From Erigeron canadensis (lineage: Eukaryota > Streptophyta > Magnoliopsida > Asterales > Asteraceae): a stretch of 64,000 nt of DNA. Location of the stretch: assembly GCF_010389155.1 (NCBI RefSeq), contig NC_057768.1, forward strand, positions 10,910,501-10,974,500, in the 5' to 3' direction. How positions within the stretch are numbered: the stretch's first letter is position 1; each line of letters opens with the position of its first letter. The position numbers and the translations under genes are program-made. The notes beneath the pieces were generated by a model. The model worked only from the letters and a program-made list of their open reading frames with translations. It did not search any database and had not been told where the DNA came from. Positions 36,101 through 47,978 of this stretch are shown here, in pieces.

Positions 36101-36470
36101 AATGCTCTTTTGGAGCAGGCTCCATGTTCATCATGTACACATTCCTTTTCTTGGTGCAATCATGACTACCTTCCAATCCTTGTTAAAAACAGTGCCTTGA
36201 GCAATATCGAACAGTACCCTATATCCATCATCACAAAGTTGACTGACACTATCAGGTTATATTTCAAACCATTGACAAATGCAACCTTAGTGAACTGAAT
36301 CTGCCCATTGTCAACAACACCATATCCCTCAGTTTTCCCACTTCCATCATTACCAAATGTCACCGCTGGTCCATCGCAGACAGTGAATTCTTCCAGCAGG
36401 GGCTTACATCCGGTCATAGTCCGGCCAGCTGCGCTGTCCAGATACCAATATTCTTCTTACGATCGCCCTG
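33178..36470 (-). pseudogene. pol: Pol (PR-INT-RT-RH), second copy
   Basis: Same domains as 27027-30345: RNase H (33178-33650, ADVFTK near the end), RT with [12 protein letters not shown], integrase RSDNGTEFMNKE (about 35660), and protease DSAAGRTMTG near 36430. Frame breaks are again almost all one-base indels and differ from those of the left copy, so neither copy is a reliable consensus. Confidence 0.85.
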
Positions 36471-38870
36471 CACACCCAAGTAATGATTAGTTATTTTTGT
36501 GAACCCATCTTTTCTTGATGGTCCACTGGACTTCTTCTGAGAAGTCCCAGGTACTTGACTGGGTGTTGAACTGGATGAGGAAACTGGAGGGTTCTCTCCA
36601 GTTTCTGGAGTGAAGACAATTGGTTTTAGTGGAACATTGACCTCCTTTTTCTTTTCAATGTTGCTCCTTTCTGAGCAGATTGTTTCATCTTTGTTTTTGA
36701 GAAGGTGTTTTGACATTTTTTTTTCAACAGAGGAGAATGCACCTCCTTCCAGATTTTTAATTCTGGCAGTACAACTTTGTACCTGCCTTGACAATTTTGG
36801 AGTTGATTCTCCATTTTTAACAAAATGTTCTTTCATCAGGCTGCTGGCCTTTGGACTTTGGCTCACGGGGGTTTTAGTCTTTAGAGTTGAGGACTCACTT
36901 GACTTGAGGTAAAGGATTGTCACCAGATTCCTTTTTAACTGGAGCTTTAGCCTTCTTGGCTCCAGTTTTGACCTCAATAGGGTTGGTCTTAGTGGATTCA
37001 GATTTGATAGTGCCAGAGGAATCATAAGGTGTTTCAACTTTAACAGATTCTGGCAATTGGTGAATTGTGGGTAAAACAGCTGCCATCTGAAGATCACCAG
37101 ATTTCCAGGCAGTTTTTTGAGCATCAATGGTTTTAGAAAAAGCGTCATTTTTTACCAGATGCTTGAACCCAAGAATTAATAACCATATGTTCTTTTTCAA
37201 GATCAAATTTCAGTTTTTGGTTATCTCTTTCCAATGCCTCGTTTTTCAAATCTGACTCTTTAAGAGCCAACTGGACACTTTGCAAATCATTTACTTGACT
37301 TTCATGTTGTTTAATTCAACCAAAACTGTTTCTAAATATCTTTCACAGTCAGTTCTCATGGTTTCAACAAATAACAAGTCATCATTCAATGATTCAGCAA
37401 TATCCAGTTTCAGTTCTGAATCAATTTCGATATCATAATCCCTTACCTTTTTTAAATGATATCACCCATCTTCCAGATACAACATCATCCTTCACACTGG
37501 TTGTTGACTCTCCAATGCCATGAAACACATATCTCTAATCTCTTCTTCATCATCAGATGAATCATCAGAGAGTTCCCATTTCCCTTCAGTTTGAGCCATC
37601 ATGCACTTGTTCTTTTCTTTCTCATTATTTTGTTCAAGAGACATGAGAGCAATCTGGGCCTTAAGTTTCTTGTATTTAGCCTTATAATCATCAGGTTTAA
37701 CAAAGTTTGGGACAGTAGGACCAGTTTGGTTGTTCATCTGACTAGATCTGCATTCCTTCATGAAATGGCCTTTCTTACCACATTTATAGCAGGTAAGATT
37801 AGCTTTATCCATTGAGATTGAATTGGAAGCATTATTGGACCCATTAAATCGATTAGATTTATGCTTAAACCTATTAAAGGTTTTAGCAATCATGGCAACC
37901 AGATCATCATCGTCAGTTTCCTCACAACCATCACTGAGATTAGTGGTTAGCCAGAGTTCAAAAATTGTTTAACATTTCCTTCATAGAATGTGACTGGACA
38001 TTCTCAGTAGACATTAAAGCAGCACAAGGTTGCCCAGAAAAGTTGGCAGCCTTGGAACTCTGAGCATGGTTTAAAGCATCTTGCTCAGCCAGTAATCTTG
38101 CAGCATCATTATCTTCAGTGAATCTGAAGGCTCCATAAAGAGAGGCAAGAGTATGGCTATGCAAGGTCTTTCCTTGTCTTAAGACAAGAAACCATGTGTG
38201 CCCATTTGGATGGCAAAACATCACAGAATTTTTCAAGAAGAATATCCTTATCCTTCTCCACTCCCAAGCCTCTAAGTTGATTAATTAGGCCAGTAAATCT
38301 GGTATAAGTACCAGTCAAACTTTCATTGGAAGAGCAAAGAAGGATTCATACTTCTTGTTGAGAGCAACCTTTCTAGTGACAATTGGTCATTTCCTCCTTC
38401 AAACTGGAGAACTAATTCATCCCACATAGATTTTGCACTAGAAAATAGCACAAGGGTAGGAATTAGTTCCTCAGGTATAGCAGAAAGAATCATGTTTTCA
38501 TTTGGTATCAAGATCAACCAATCTGCGATCCTCATCTGACCAATGTTCTTCAGATTTCTCCCTGGTGCCTCTTCTCCCAGTGGGATCGAGAAGAGGGCTA
38601 ACACCACTGGACATGGGATATATGGTCCATCCTTAAGGATTTTCAACATATACCTCTCTATCCCACCAAAATGCAAGAGCATTCTAGCTTTCCATGTACC
38701 AAATGTCTCACCATTCCCATCGAATTTGGGAACAGGAGAGTTGGAGTAATGTACATGAACGTGGTTAGCTCCAGGATTGGAGGAGGAGGAGGAGGGTTAG
38801 TATTTAAAGGAGTAGCAATATTAGGATTAGATTCATTTGGACCAGAACCATTCTCACCTTCAGCAGCCAT
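36471..38870 (-). pseudogene. gag: Gag of the innermost Sirevirus
   Basis: ATG at 38870. It opens with a Pro/Asn-rich segment, then FGTWKARMLLHFGGIERYML, DHWSDEDRRL-like and SAKSMWDELVLQFEGG motifs of the UBN2-type Gag, and a zinc knuckle CYKCGKKGHFMKEC near 37760-37800. An acidic DDSSDDEEE stretch and a Lys-rich C-terminus follow. One-base indels break it into pieces. The left copy supplies only the part to the left of about 37500. Confidence 0.85.
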
Positions 38871-38914
38871 TGAAGCAGACCTAGGTTATAGAATTGAAAC
38901 AATTCAACCTGCCT

Positions 38915-38926
38915 GCTCTGATACCA
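38915..38926 (-). promoter_or_regulatory. Primer binding site, innermost Sirevirus
   Basis: The minus strand reads TGGTATCAGAGC just inside the 5' LTR, complementary to initiator tRNA-Met. Confidence 0.9.
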
Positions 38927-38928
38927 CT

Positions 38929-39793
38929 TGAAGTCCCAACTATTACTAGATGGGTGTGAAGACACCTCTATGTCGATGGTGAGTGAACTTTGCAACACGA
39001 TCAATTAATCTGGATGTGACCAGTTTAGATTGATCGTGTACCAGGTAACTGGAATAAGTATTAAGGTGACAGAATATTAATACATGCAATAATATAAATG
39101 ACGAGTATATAAACTGGTGAGACAATATGTAATTTTCAAGTGTATTTTATTTATTACTGTTTAAATAAAATACAAGGTTGTTGCGGAACCAAGATAATAC
39201 AAGAATGTAAATATCCTAACAACCCATGAATTACAATTGATCTAAACTTGGAAATTCTCCTAAACAATCGAAACACTTAGAGTTGTGAAATGTTTCTTTT
39301 TGCGATTGAGAGAATATTGCACAAGTTCACCAATATTGCAGATATATGTATTTGCAAAGTTGTTGAAACAGCTTGTGCAAGGACCTCTATTTATAGTCGA
39401 AGATTGAGCATGGGGATCTCAACTTCGATGTACAAATATGGTTGACAGCACACAAAAGTATTGTTTAAATAATCCTTTGTGTGTGTTAAATAAAGTAAGA
39501 CAAAAGGTTACTTTATTCAACCACTCTACATCTTTGTATCTTTATCCAAAGACAATATCATTGTCCGGTTAAAAAGGATGTAGAGTAAAAAGGTCCTCCT
39601 CGTAATCAGTGTAAAGCTTTGTCTTTGACTTCAACTGGAAGGTCTTCAGATTCTAGTCTTCTGATCTCAACTGGAGGAAGTCATCAGTTGCTAAACTTGT
39701 ACAATGCAACTGGACTTCTAATATTTCGGACAATTCCTCATGCTCTCCAGATGTCACTGGAGAGCTCCAGTTTAGCTTAAACTGGACCTAACA
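38929..39793 (-). repeat. 5' LTR (C) of the innermost Sirevirus, internally deleted
   Basis: 865 bp against 968 bp for LTR B. The difference is mostly one ~100-bp deletion near 39618, where AAAGCTTTGT joins directly to CTTTGACTTCAACTGG; both break ends in LTR B carry CTTTG. A minus-strand TATA motif lies at 39387-39396. Other differences from B are a few substitutions and single-base losses. Confidence 0.9.
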
Positions 39794-42619
39794 TGGGCCT
39801 ATGAAAGTACAAAGTAGAAACGGGAAGAGATATATTCTGGTTATCATTGATGATTATTCTAGATACACTTGGGTCAAGTTTCTTTCTTCAAAAGATGAAA
39901 CAACTCAAATTCTGATCGATTTCATCACTTCCACTCAAGTAAATCTTCAACTCCCAGTCCGTTATATCCGTTCAGATAACGGTACTGAGTTCAAAAATGC
40001 CATCTTCAATGAATTTTACAAATCAAAAGGCATTACTCATCAATTCTCTGCTGTTCGTACCCCACAACAAAATGGGTTGTTGAAAGGAGAAACCGTACGC
40101 TGGTGGAAGCAGCAAGAACAATGCTTGCTTATTCCAAGTTACCATCAAACATGTGGGCTGAAGCTGTTGACACTGCCTGTCATACTCAAAATCGGTCCAT
40201 CATTAATCAGCGTCATGAGAAGACTCCTTATGAGGTTATTAACAAACGAAAACCCAACATCAATTACTTCCATATTTTTGGGTGTGTCTGTTATACCTTG
40301 AATGATCGGGATAATGTTGGAAAGTTTGAAAGGAAAGGTGACGAAGGTTACTTTGTTGGTTACTCAAAGACATCGATTGCATATCGCATCTTCGATCGTC
40401 GAACAAACACGATTCAAGAAACCATGAATGTTTGGTTTGATGGGATGTCTGGCATGATATTTGAACAAGAAAGTTTGCTACCAACAATTAGTGATCTAAG
40501 TACTTCAAGTGCTTCCTCAAGGACGTCTACCTTATCCTCAAAATTCAAGAAATATCCAACTCCAACAAGTGAAGAGCTAGATATTCTTTTCGAAGAATTC
40601 TACAACTCAAAACCAATTCAAGAAAAGGAACCTCAAGTCATCAATGAACCAATTCCGAATAATGACCTCATTCAAACAAGTGAATCAGTTCCTGACAACA
40701 ATCACGAATCATCTTCAAATTCTGATGAGCAAGAAGAATCATCTTCAAGTGATATTTATTCTCAAAAGAATGTTCAAGAACAACCTTCTCAAATTACCCA
40801 AACAACAAATCCATCAAATACTCTAAATGTGTATGTGCCATTGGATTTTGATCATCCAAATTTTGAGGAAAGAGTCCTTCCAAGCTATGATTCCATTTCT
40901 CAACAGAACTCTGGATTTTATGATGATAATGTTGACATTCATCATCAAGATCCTCTTCCTCATGACAACAAGTGGTCACGTATGCGCAAAGATCATCCTA
41001 CAGAACAGATCATCAGAGATCCACAAACTGGTGTTTCTACTCTTACTACAGTCAATGAGTGTCTTGTTGCACTTTCACTAAGTAACATTGAACCCAAAAC
41101 CGTCTCTGAAGCTCTTTGTGATCCAGAGTGGGTTAAAGCAATGCAAGATGAATTAGCTCAGTTTGAGAGACTGAAGGTATGGAGATTGGTTCTAAATCCA
41201 AGGAAAGAAGAACCAATTCGCACCAAGTGGATTTTCAAGAACAAGAAGGATGAAAATGGAGTTGTAGTAAGGAACAAAGCTAGATTGGTTGCAAAGGGTT
41301 ACTGCCAACAACCTGGTGTGGATTTTGACAAAACTTTTGCTCCTATTGCAAGAATGGAGGCCATTCGTATATTCTTAGCTTATGCCGCATTCAGAAACTT
41401 CATAGTGTTTCAAATGGATGTGAAGATAGCGTTCTTGAATGGAGAACTCAAAGAAGAAGTTTACGTGGAGCAACCTGAAGGTTTTGTTGATCCTAAGAAG
41501 CCAAACCATGTCTACAGGTTAGACAAGGCTCTCTATGGTTTGAAACACGCACCCCGAGCATGGTATGATTCCTTATATACTTTCTTACTCAAAGGAGGCT
41601 TTACCAAAGGTACTATTGACCCTACCCTGTTTATTCGTAAGCAAGGTAAACATGTTTTACTTGTCCAAATATATGTTGATGACATTATTTTTGGGTCAAC
41701 CAGTCAAACATTTTGTCAAAATTTTTCATCTCTAATGGTCAATCATTTTGAAATGAGCATGATTGGGAAAATGAATTACTTTTTGGGTCTACAAATCAAA
41801 CAATTACCAACTGGTATTTTTATATCACAAGGTAAGTACATAAAAGATATGTTGAAAAAGTTTGAAATGACTAATTGTACTTCAATTTCAACCCCAATGG
41901 CTGCTCGTACAAACATTAATGTTGATAAAAATGGAAAACCATTTGACCCAAAGAGGTATAGAAGCATGATTGGTTCGTTGTTGTATCTTATAGCATCTCG
42001 CCCAGATATAATGTTTGCAACATGTATGTGTGCTAGGTATCAAGCCGCTCTGACTGATTTACATTACCAAGCTGTGAAACGAATTTTTCGTTATCTGAAG
42101 GGTACACCCAATCTTGGTCTCTGGTATCCAAGGGATACTGGATTCAATTTAGCTGCCTATTCAGATGCAGATCATGCAGGTTGTAAGCTTGATCGCAAGA
42201 GCACATCTGGTACTTTACAATTCTTAGGGGATAAGATTGTAAGTTGGTCATCCAAGAAGCAAAATTGTGTATCACTATCAACAGCGGAGGCTGAATATGT
42301 GGCTGCTGCTAGTTGTTGTGCTCAAGTGTTATAGATGAAAACACAACTTACCGACTATGGTCTGAAATATGATCGTGTCCCTATCTACTGTGATTCACAA
42401 AGTGCCATTGCAATTGCTGTCAACTCAGTCAATCACTCACGCTCAAAGCACATTGATGTGAGATATCATTTTCTCAAAGATCATGTTGAGAAAGGTGACA
42501 TTGAACTCTACTTTGTGGGAACTGACCACCAACTCGCTGATTTGTTCACAAAACCGCTGGACGAAAAGAGGTTTAATTTCTTAATCTCTAAACTTGGTAT
42601 GCTAAATCTTGATCCTTGA
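39794..42619 (+). pseudogene. pol: Integrase core, RT and RNase H of the plus-strand Sirevirus
   Basis: Resumes after the nested element with integrase DDYSRYTWVKFL and RSDNGTEFKN. At the third catalytic residue a single-base loss near 40076 converts the expected QNGVVERRN reading into another frame. The frame then runs to 42334: [42 protein letters not shown] (YVDD at 41672-41683), and RNase [18 protein letters not shown] and [18 protein letters not shown] at 42332 replaces the Trp expected before MKTQLTDYG. The last segment ends with HIDVRYHFLKDHVEKGDIE and DLFTKPLDEKRF. Domain order PR-INT-RT-RH marks Ty1/copia. Confidence 0.92.
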
Positions 42620-42757
42620 TTCACTTTACTATGGAAGGAATTCTTGATTCATTTTTCAAAAATTATAAAAAGTTGAAAAACAAAAATCAAATACAAAAAT
42701 ATAAAATTTTGAAAAATAACAAAAAGATTTTTAATTTTTCTTTCCTTTTATTTCATA

Positions 42758-42957
42758 GTGGCTTGCATATATTCTGTATGCAACCCGTTCTTCATTAAAA
42801 CTATTTATTTTAAAAGTGGTTTACATATACTCTGTATGTAACCCGTGCTTACATGATGTATTTATTACTTCGTGGCTTATGCACACTCAGTGTATAACCC
42901 GTGCTTATTTGTATTATTTATTTCATAATGGTTTGCATATACTTTGTATGCAACCCG
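42758..42957 (+). repeat. Four hairpin-forming repeats in the retrotransposon 3' region
   Basis: Units at 42758-42787, 42816-42845, 42872-42902 and 42929-42957 each read (G)TGG-Y-TT + stem + AACCCG. Stems: TTGCATA/TATGCAA, TTACATA/TATGTAA, TTATGCAC/GTGTATAA, TTGCATA/TATGCAA. The G-C to A-T swap between units 1 and 2 occurs on both arms. Confidence 0.88.
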
Positions 42958-45390
42958 GTTTTAAAAAGAAAAATTATTTATGTTTTAAAGTTGGAATTAA
43001 TTCATGTTGTTATACATATAAATTGATATAAGATAACGCGAAATTGAACGTCTTTGTGTACTTCCAAGTGGTCTTATATGAATGTATATGTGTAATATAT
43101 TGAATTGTCATCATGATAACCTGAGTATCACAAGATGTTGATTGCAATTTTGTTGCACCTGTTTCAAAAACTCTCAATTGTTGATATGAGAAGCAAAGGA
43201 TTGAACGCCTTTGTGTACTCCTGAGTTGTCTCATCTTGAACAATTGATTGGGTTCACTTTTCATAAAACCTGTTTTGATTTCACACAAATCATTTTTGCT
43301 CCACCTTTTCTATGAAAATCTTTTTGATCTATCTTTGCATAGATTACGGGGGAGTTTGTGATTTCAAAATCTCTTTCAAACTTCAAATGTGTTTTTAAAA
43401 TTTTTTTTTTTCACATTTGATGATTTTTTTCAAAATATTTTCTTGAAAGGAAGTTCGGTGTTTAGTTTGCACTTGAGCGATTCGTTCACTCCATGAACTT
43501 CATCATCACCGATGAGTTCTAACCCAGGAGTATTCACTTCTTTCTTTAGATTGTAAGGGTATTTTGAGTGATGATGATTTCGTGCAACTAGGATGGAGGG
43601 AGTAAAGTCGAAAAGTGAGAGGTTATGGTGATAATGTTGTGAGAAAAGGGTTAAAAGAATTAATACCCTTCCCTAAACTTCTCAAATCGCCGGGTAAAAT
43701 ACAGTTCTATCGGATGTCATTTGTTGATATCTCGGTATTGAAGAAGCCTTCATGGACCCAATGAAGCGATGCACATCTTTACCTAACCACTCAAGTGTTT
43801 CTTAACAAATGCTTGTTTTATTTCTCACGGAGATTTTCTCATTTCTATTGACTCTTCATTTGGAAGACGTTGATATTGAAATAGGGTGACACTCTGCTCC
43901 AGTCCCCGACTTCATTTGATCACTTTGTGTCTAGAGCTCTCGTGATTGATCATTAATTTGATCGTTATTCATTCTTTAGGACACATTTGCGTCATATCTT
44001 TGTGATATACATGCATATCTTTGTGATATAGCCGGAACATTTGTAGTGATATCTTACTTGATATTTCACGATGATCAAATGGAAAAATCCTACCATTGCT
44101 AACATCATTTCCCGCTTTGAACGTAGGTCTCATAATTGCATTTTTGTAATTATTGAGTTAACAAGAAGTCTATTGTGACCTTGGATTTTTCCTAAAAGTC
44201 TTCAAGGATAGTAAAACATGGTTATCGAACGCTTAGGTGACACTGACCATGGTTTACATTCTTTGAAGCATTCTTGAGGTTGGAAAGCCAAAAGACCAAA
44301 ACTATGTTAGAGGTTTGCTTTGTGCTTTTCTCAATGATACATAGGAAATCCGATAAATGATATACATTTCTTTCGGTCATTTCATTAATCCTTTCGATTT
44401 TTGAATGCAAACGGATCTTTCTTATCCAGTTTCTTTTCTAATCACCCGAACACAGAAAACACCAACACTCACATTTTAGTCATCCATAGGAACAATTGGG
44501 TTGGATTATATGGTTAGATTGATGTTTTGATGGTTGATAATCCCCCATGAGCATAATGTCTAGATCTTAGTCATGATTATTTCTTTCAAACAATCAAATC
44601 AATCAATGTTTGCATAATGACATTGGTTCCTAACTTTGTCATTATGAGGGGGAGAAAATAGTATGATTGATTATTGATTAGGAGAAGAAATTAGAATGAT
44701 TGATAAGGACAAGGAGAAGAGTTTGTGTTTGGTTGTTTCAATTGCTTTCAGAAATACTTTCATTCAGCTTCAAAAATTGAAGAGACTGTGATTTACTCAT
44801 GGATTAAGGGGAAGCATGATTAATTCATAAGAGACTTGTCAAATCCTCATTTAAATATTTACTCTCAAAAGTGCTTAAGATAATGTGACAAAGATCAAAG
44901 CTTCAAAGGACAAAAGATTGAAGATTCAAGACAAAGAAGAAAAGCCTCAAAAAGAGTCTTCATCAAATTAAAGATCTTCACGTCATTCAACAAACACTTT
45001 ATCTAAAGCTACATTGCACACATCAAGGGGGGGAGTACATGTTTCTGAAAATTCATTCCAAGATTTCAAAGAAAAGACTTCAAGATTCGAAGATTGAAGA
45101 ATTCAAGACAAGTTCATACCTTCCGCACCTCAAAAGACAACTCTGATTCATGATTCAACAATCTTCAAAGATTCACACACTCATCATTCTCTGTTCTATA
45201 AGAACATTGAGAATCAACAAATGATTTAACTTCAAGAAGTCCAAGACCTAGACTGAATCAAGTTCTTCAAAGACAATGAGAAAGCTTTGAAGACTTGTTT
45301 CAACACACCAATTGTTTTCATCACCGGGCTCATCAAACTCATTCCTACAAGACAAAGCAACACGTACTTCAGACCGAACAATATATCACT

Positions 45391-45401
45391 AAGGGGGAGA
45401 A
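45391..45401 (+). promoter_or_regulatory. Polypurine tract next to the 3' LTR
   Basis: AAGGGGGAGAA followed directly by TGTTAG of the LTR; the plus-strand primer site. Confidence 0.85.
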
Positions 45402-45736
45402 TGTTAGAAATCAAAACTAGTGATACATTGTATTTTAAGTTATGGACATACTTGTTGTTAAGTCATGAGTTGATGATTTCTAAGGTTGAGGGGCTAATAG
45501 TGTTAATTAGCATAGTTGGATAGTTTAGACTATAAATAGCCCGCAATTCCTTAGAAATCATAACTTTTGCATAACATAAGCATAACTCTTGACATAATTT
45601 CAATACCACCATATCTAAATAACACACTCTTGATCCCAATTCTCTCTCCAAACACACGCACATAAACACCAAGAACACACACTAACCAAACACCATTGTT
45701 GATGTGAATTCGGTTGATAAAATCGTGTTGATTACA
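45402..45736 (+). repeat. 3' LTR of the plus-strand Sirevirus
   Basis: 335 bp, TGTTAGAAATC to GATTACA, followed by TSD GAAGT. About 98% identical to the 5' LTR by eye, so the insertion is fairly young. Confidence 0.94.
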
Positions 45737-45741
45737 GAAGT

Positions 45742-47256
45742 AGATAACTGCTGTCCAAGCTCAACTACATCAAGACCAGGTTTCTCAACCAATTCTTTAA
45801 CCTGCCTTTCTAACTCCTTCAGTTCTGCTTCTGATGATCCGACAGTGGTGCCCAGCAGATTGGAGATAGAAGATGTAACCTTTGATTGAGTTAGGTCAAA
45901 GGCTTCCTTCAAAGTTGTTGCCAAATTATTGCAGCCAGTGACCAACTCATTGAGCTTCTTCACCACTAAGTCCTCATTTATTGTGAATTTATTGATACCC
46001 AGATCAACCACTTTGACATTAGTCATGTGTTCCTTGTGGTATTTGGACAAGGACTTAGTGTTTTTGTCAATTGTCTTTTGAACACCATCCACCCTATCAA
46101 TAAGGTTTTTGATGTTGGCGGTAAAGGAGACAAATTGACTGTCTAGTGACGGAGGAGAAGGTGTCACTGGACCAGCAATAAGGGCAACTGTAGTAACTGG
46201 TGGAGGTAATTGAATGGATACCTCATCACCAGACTGGCCAATTGCAAAAGAAAAAGAAGAAGAAGGAGCAAATGAAATATTTTGTTCAGCAGGCTGAGTA
46301 TGCTCAGGTGTGCTGAACGGTGGTGGTGGCATGTGTCTATTTCTAGACATGAATGGAGTTAATAAAGTATTTGGTGCAAAAGTGGGATTTACTATAAGAG
46401 TGGCTGAAACTGAAACTGGAACATCTGGAAGACTGAACTGAGAAGAAGGGACTTGATCCTGTACATAGGCATCAAGATTCTCAGTGTAAGAAGCAGTTTC
46501 CTCAGAATCCGAAGACTCTATTGGAATATCACGATCATTAACATTCATGTCCAGATCCATGAATGTAATCGATGGTTGAGCAGTGGGCTCAGACTCCTGA
46601 TGTACTTGGTCAGTTTCCTGGAGAGTAGTATTAGTTGGCGGATCATCAACTACTAAAGCAGTTTCACCTGGAATAGAGGTCACTATTGCCTAAGTTACGG
46701 TTGCTCTATCCATAACCATAACATCATTGGCCGTAGAGTTGGGGATCTCGACCTCTGGTGGTGACTCACCAAAAGCTTCGTCAATCCGTGCAAGATTGTC
46801 AGAAATTTGGCTATTGACCTGTTGTGCTGACACAGACTCTACTATGGGTTGGGTTGACCCAATCATATCTTCACCACTTCCTCCTACAGAAATTTCGGAA
46901 GTGGTTGCCTGCAGTGTTCCCATTTGACTATCTCTAGTTACTTGTTGGGAGGCAACTAGATGGCTGGTTGGGTTTGTTTGATCAGTGGCTCGTACTGATC
47001 TTGACCGTCGCTGGGTGTTGCGAGCCCTTTGGGAACTAAGACACCTGTTGGGAGGTCCCCAGTTTGTGAAATGGAAACTGTTAGACTGGAACTGGCGGGG
47101 TTAGACTGTTGTTCAGGCACAACAACTGTCACAATGCCAGAGGACGAACCGGTGGGTCCCTCATTGTTTTGAGGCACGCCCAGTTGCCTTTCTGAGCAAC
47201 CTGGTAATGGTGCATCAGTTTTAGCGAATGCCAGTCGCATTCTTTAAGGTGCCATT
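45742..47256 (-). pseudogene. Env-like ORF, N-terminal half, outer Sirevirus, with large internal deletion
   Basis: Minus strand: ATGGCACCT (MAP, as in the inner copy) followed at once by a TAA, then the reading resumes at LAFAKTDAPL, which corresponds to residue ~330 of the inner protein. About 1 kb encoding the N-terminal FWYTA-type domain is therefore missing. The remainder gives the Ser/Thr-rich acidic segment (HQESEPTAQPSITFMDLD) and the coiled coil up to the insertion site of the plus-strand element. The rest of the gene is at 13633-15280. Confidence 0.8.
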
Positions 47257-47978
47257 ATAGTATGAGATGAAATTGAAATTGAAAACTTTGGAATTAGGGT
47301 TCTTGATTTAAAAAGCAGAGAGAGAAATGAAGTGAATTTGATGATTGGGAAGTAAATGAAAGAATGTGAAAAGAAAGTAAATGTGTTTGGGAGTAAATGT
47401 GGGTATTTATATTGAAATGAATTCCGAAAGTAAATATCCAAAAAGATATTTTATAATCAAAATAAAAATTGATTTGACATTTTAATGAAAAAATAATTCG
47501 AGTTTTGAAAATAAAATAGTTTTTACTGCCGAGCATTAAATGCTACGACGGCATAACTTCCCACTTGCCCACTAACCTTTTACAATCCCAATAAAAAGTG
47601 TTACCTTTTTACAAAAATGACCTTGACACGTCGGATGACGGTTGCAACTAGATAAAAGTACTTGAGTGCAAGACGTGTCCTACTATTGACCAAGTAAATC
47701 CTAACGTTATGAAATATGGTTGACTGGTTAGACTACAGTTTGAGACAAGACCAAACTAATATACTGGAGAGTTTTCCAGATATCAGTTTCAACTGGAGAG
47801 GTTCTCCAGTTGCATTTTCAAAATAAAACAAGTTTAAATTAGAAAAATATTTTGAGTCTTTCCCCCTAAAATTGAGATCCATTTGATCAAGGATTGGTTT
47901 TCGAGTACATCAAGGCGTTCAATCTCCAACCAATCAAGGATCACTTGAACCATCCTCAACTGGAGGGCCTCTCCAGTT
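47257..47978 (-). other. Spacer between RNase H and the env-like ORF, outer Sirevirus
   Basis: AT-rich, no gene. It carries a polypurine-like tract (minus strand TTTTAGGGGGAAAG, near 47866-47879), the same arrangement as in the inner element. Confidence 0.65.

Larger units (their letters stand above)
21224..39793 (-). mobile_element. Innermost minus-strand Sirevirus with env-like ORF; contains an assembly gap
   Basis: LTRs at 38929-39793 (5') and 21224-22191 (3') are flanked by a perfect TSD TGGGC (21219-21223 and 39794-39798). The order on the minus strand is LTR, primer site, gag, protease, integrase, RT, RNase H, env-like ORF, polypurine tract, LTR. The middle is represented twice (25277-31368 and 31469-37500) around 100 Ns. 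Collapsing the repeat gives an element of about 12.4 kb. It is the same broad family as the outer element but a different LTR subfamily. Confidence 0.9.
42620..45401 (+). other. Long 3' noncoding region of the plus-strand Sirevirus
   Basis: 2.8 kb without a supportable ORF. It contains four hairpin repeats (42758-42957), a duplicated block with TTGAACG(T/C)CTTTGTGTACT at about 43035 and 43200, and at least five G-rich polypurine tracts (near 43347, 44648, 44808, 45023 and 45391). Sireviruses typically carry several polypurine tracts here. An env-like ORF may once have existed but I see no remnant. Confidence 0.75.
15281..45736 (+). mobile_element. Plus-strand Sirevirus inserted in the outer element's env-like ORF
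   Basis: Matching LTRs (334 and 335 bp, about six substitutions by eye) bound it. A perfect 5-bp TSD, GAAGT, lies at 15276-15280 and 45737-45741. The order is LTR, tRNA-Met primer site, leader with tandem motifs, a very large gag, protease, integrase, RT, RNase H, a 2.8-kb 3' noncoding region with several G-rich tracts, LTR. Without the nested element at 21224-39793 it is about 11.9 kb. Pol order and the YVDD/GSTS region fit the SIRE lineage. It lacks a clear env-like ORF. It is dead: frameshift in gag near 18890, TGA at 20983, 1-base loss at the integrase Glu, and TAG at 42332. Confidence 0.93.

Noticed and set aside
25277..37500. Two independent Sireviruses in tandem
   Set aside because: There is no LTR between the copies, they share a private 149-bp duplication, and a 100-N gap lies between them; an assembly overlap fits better.
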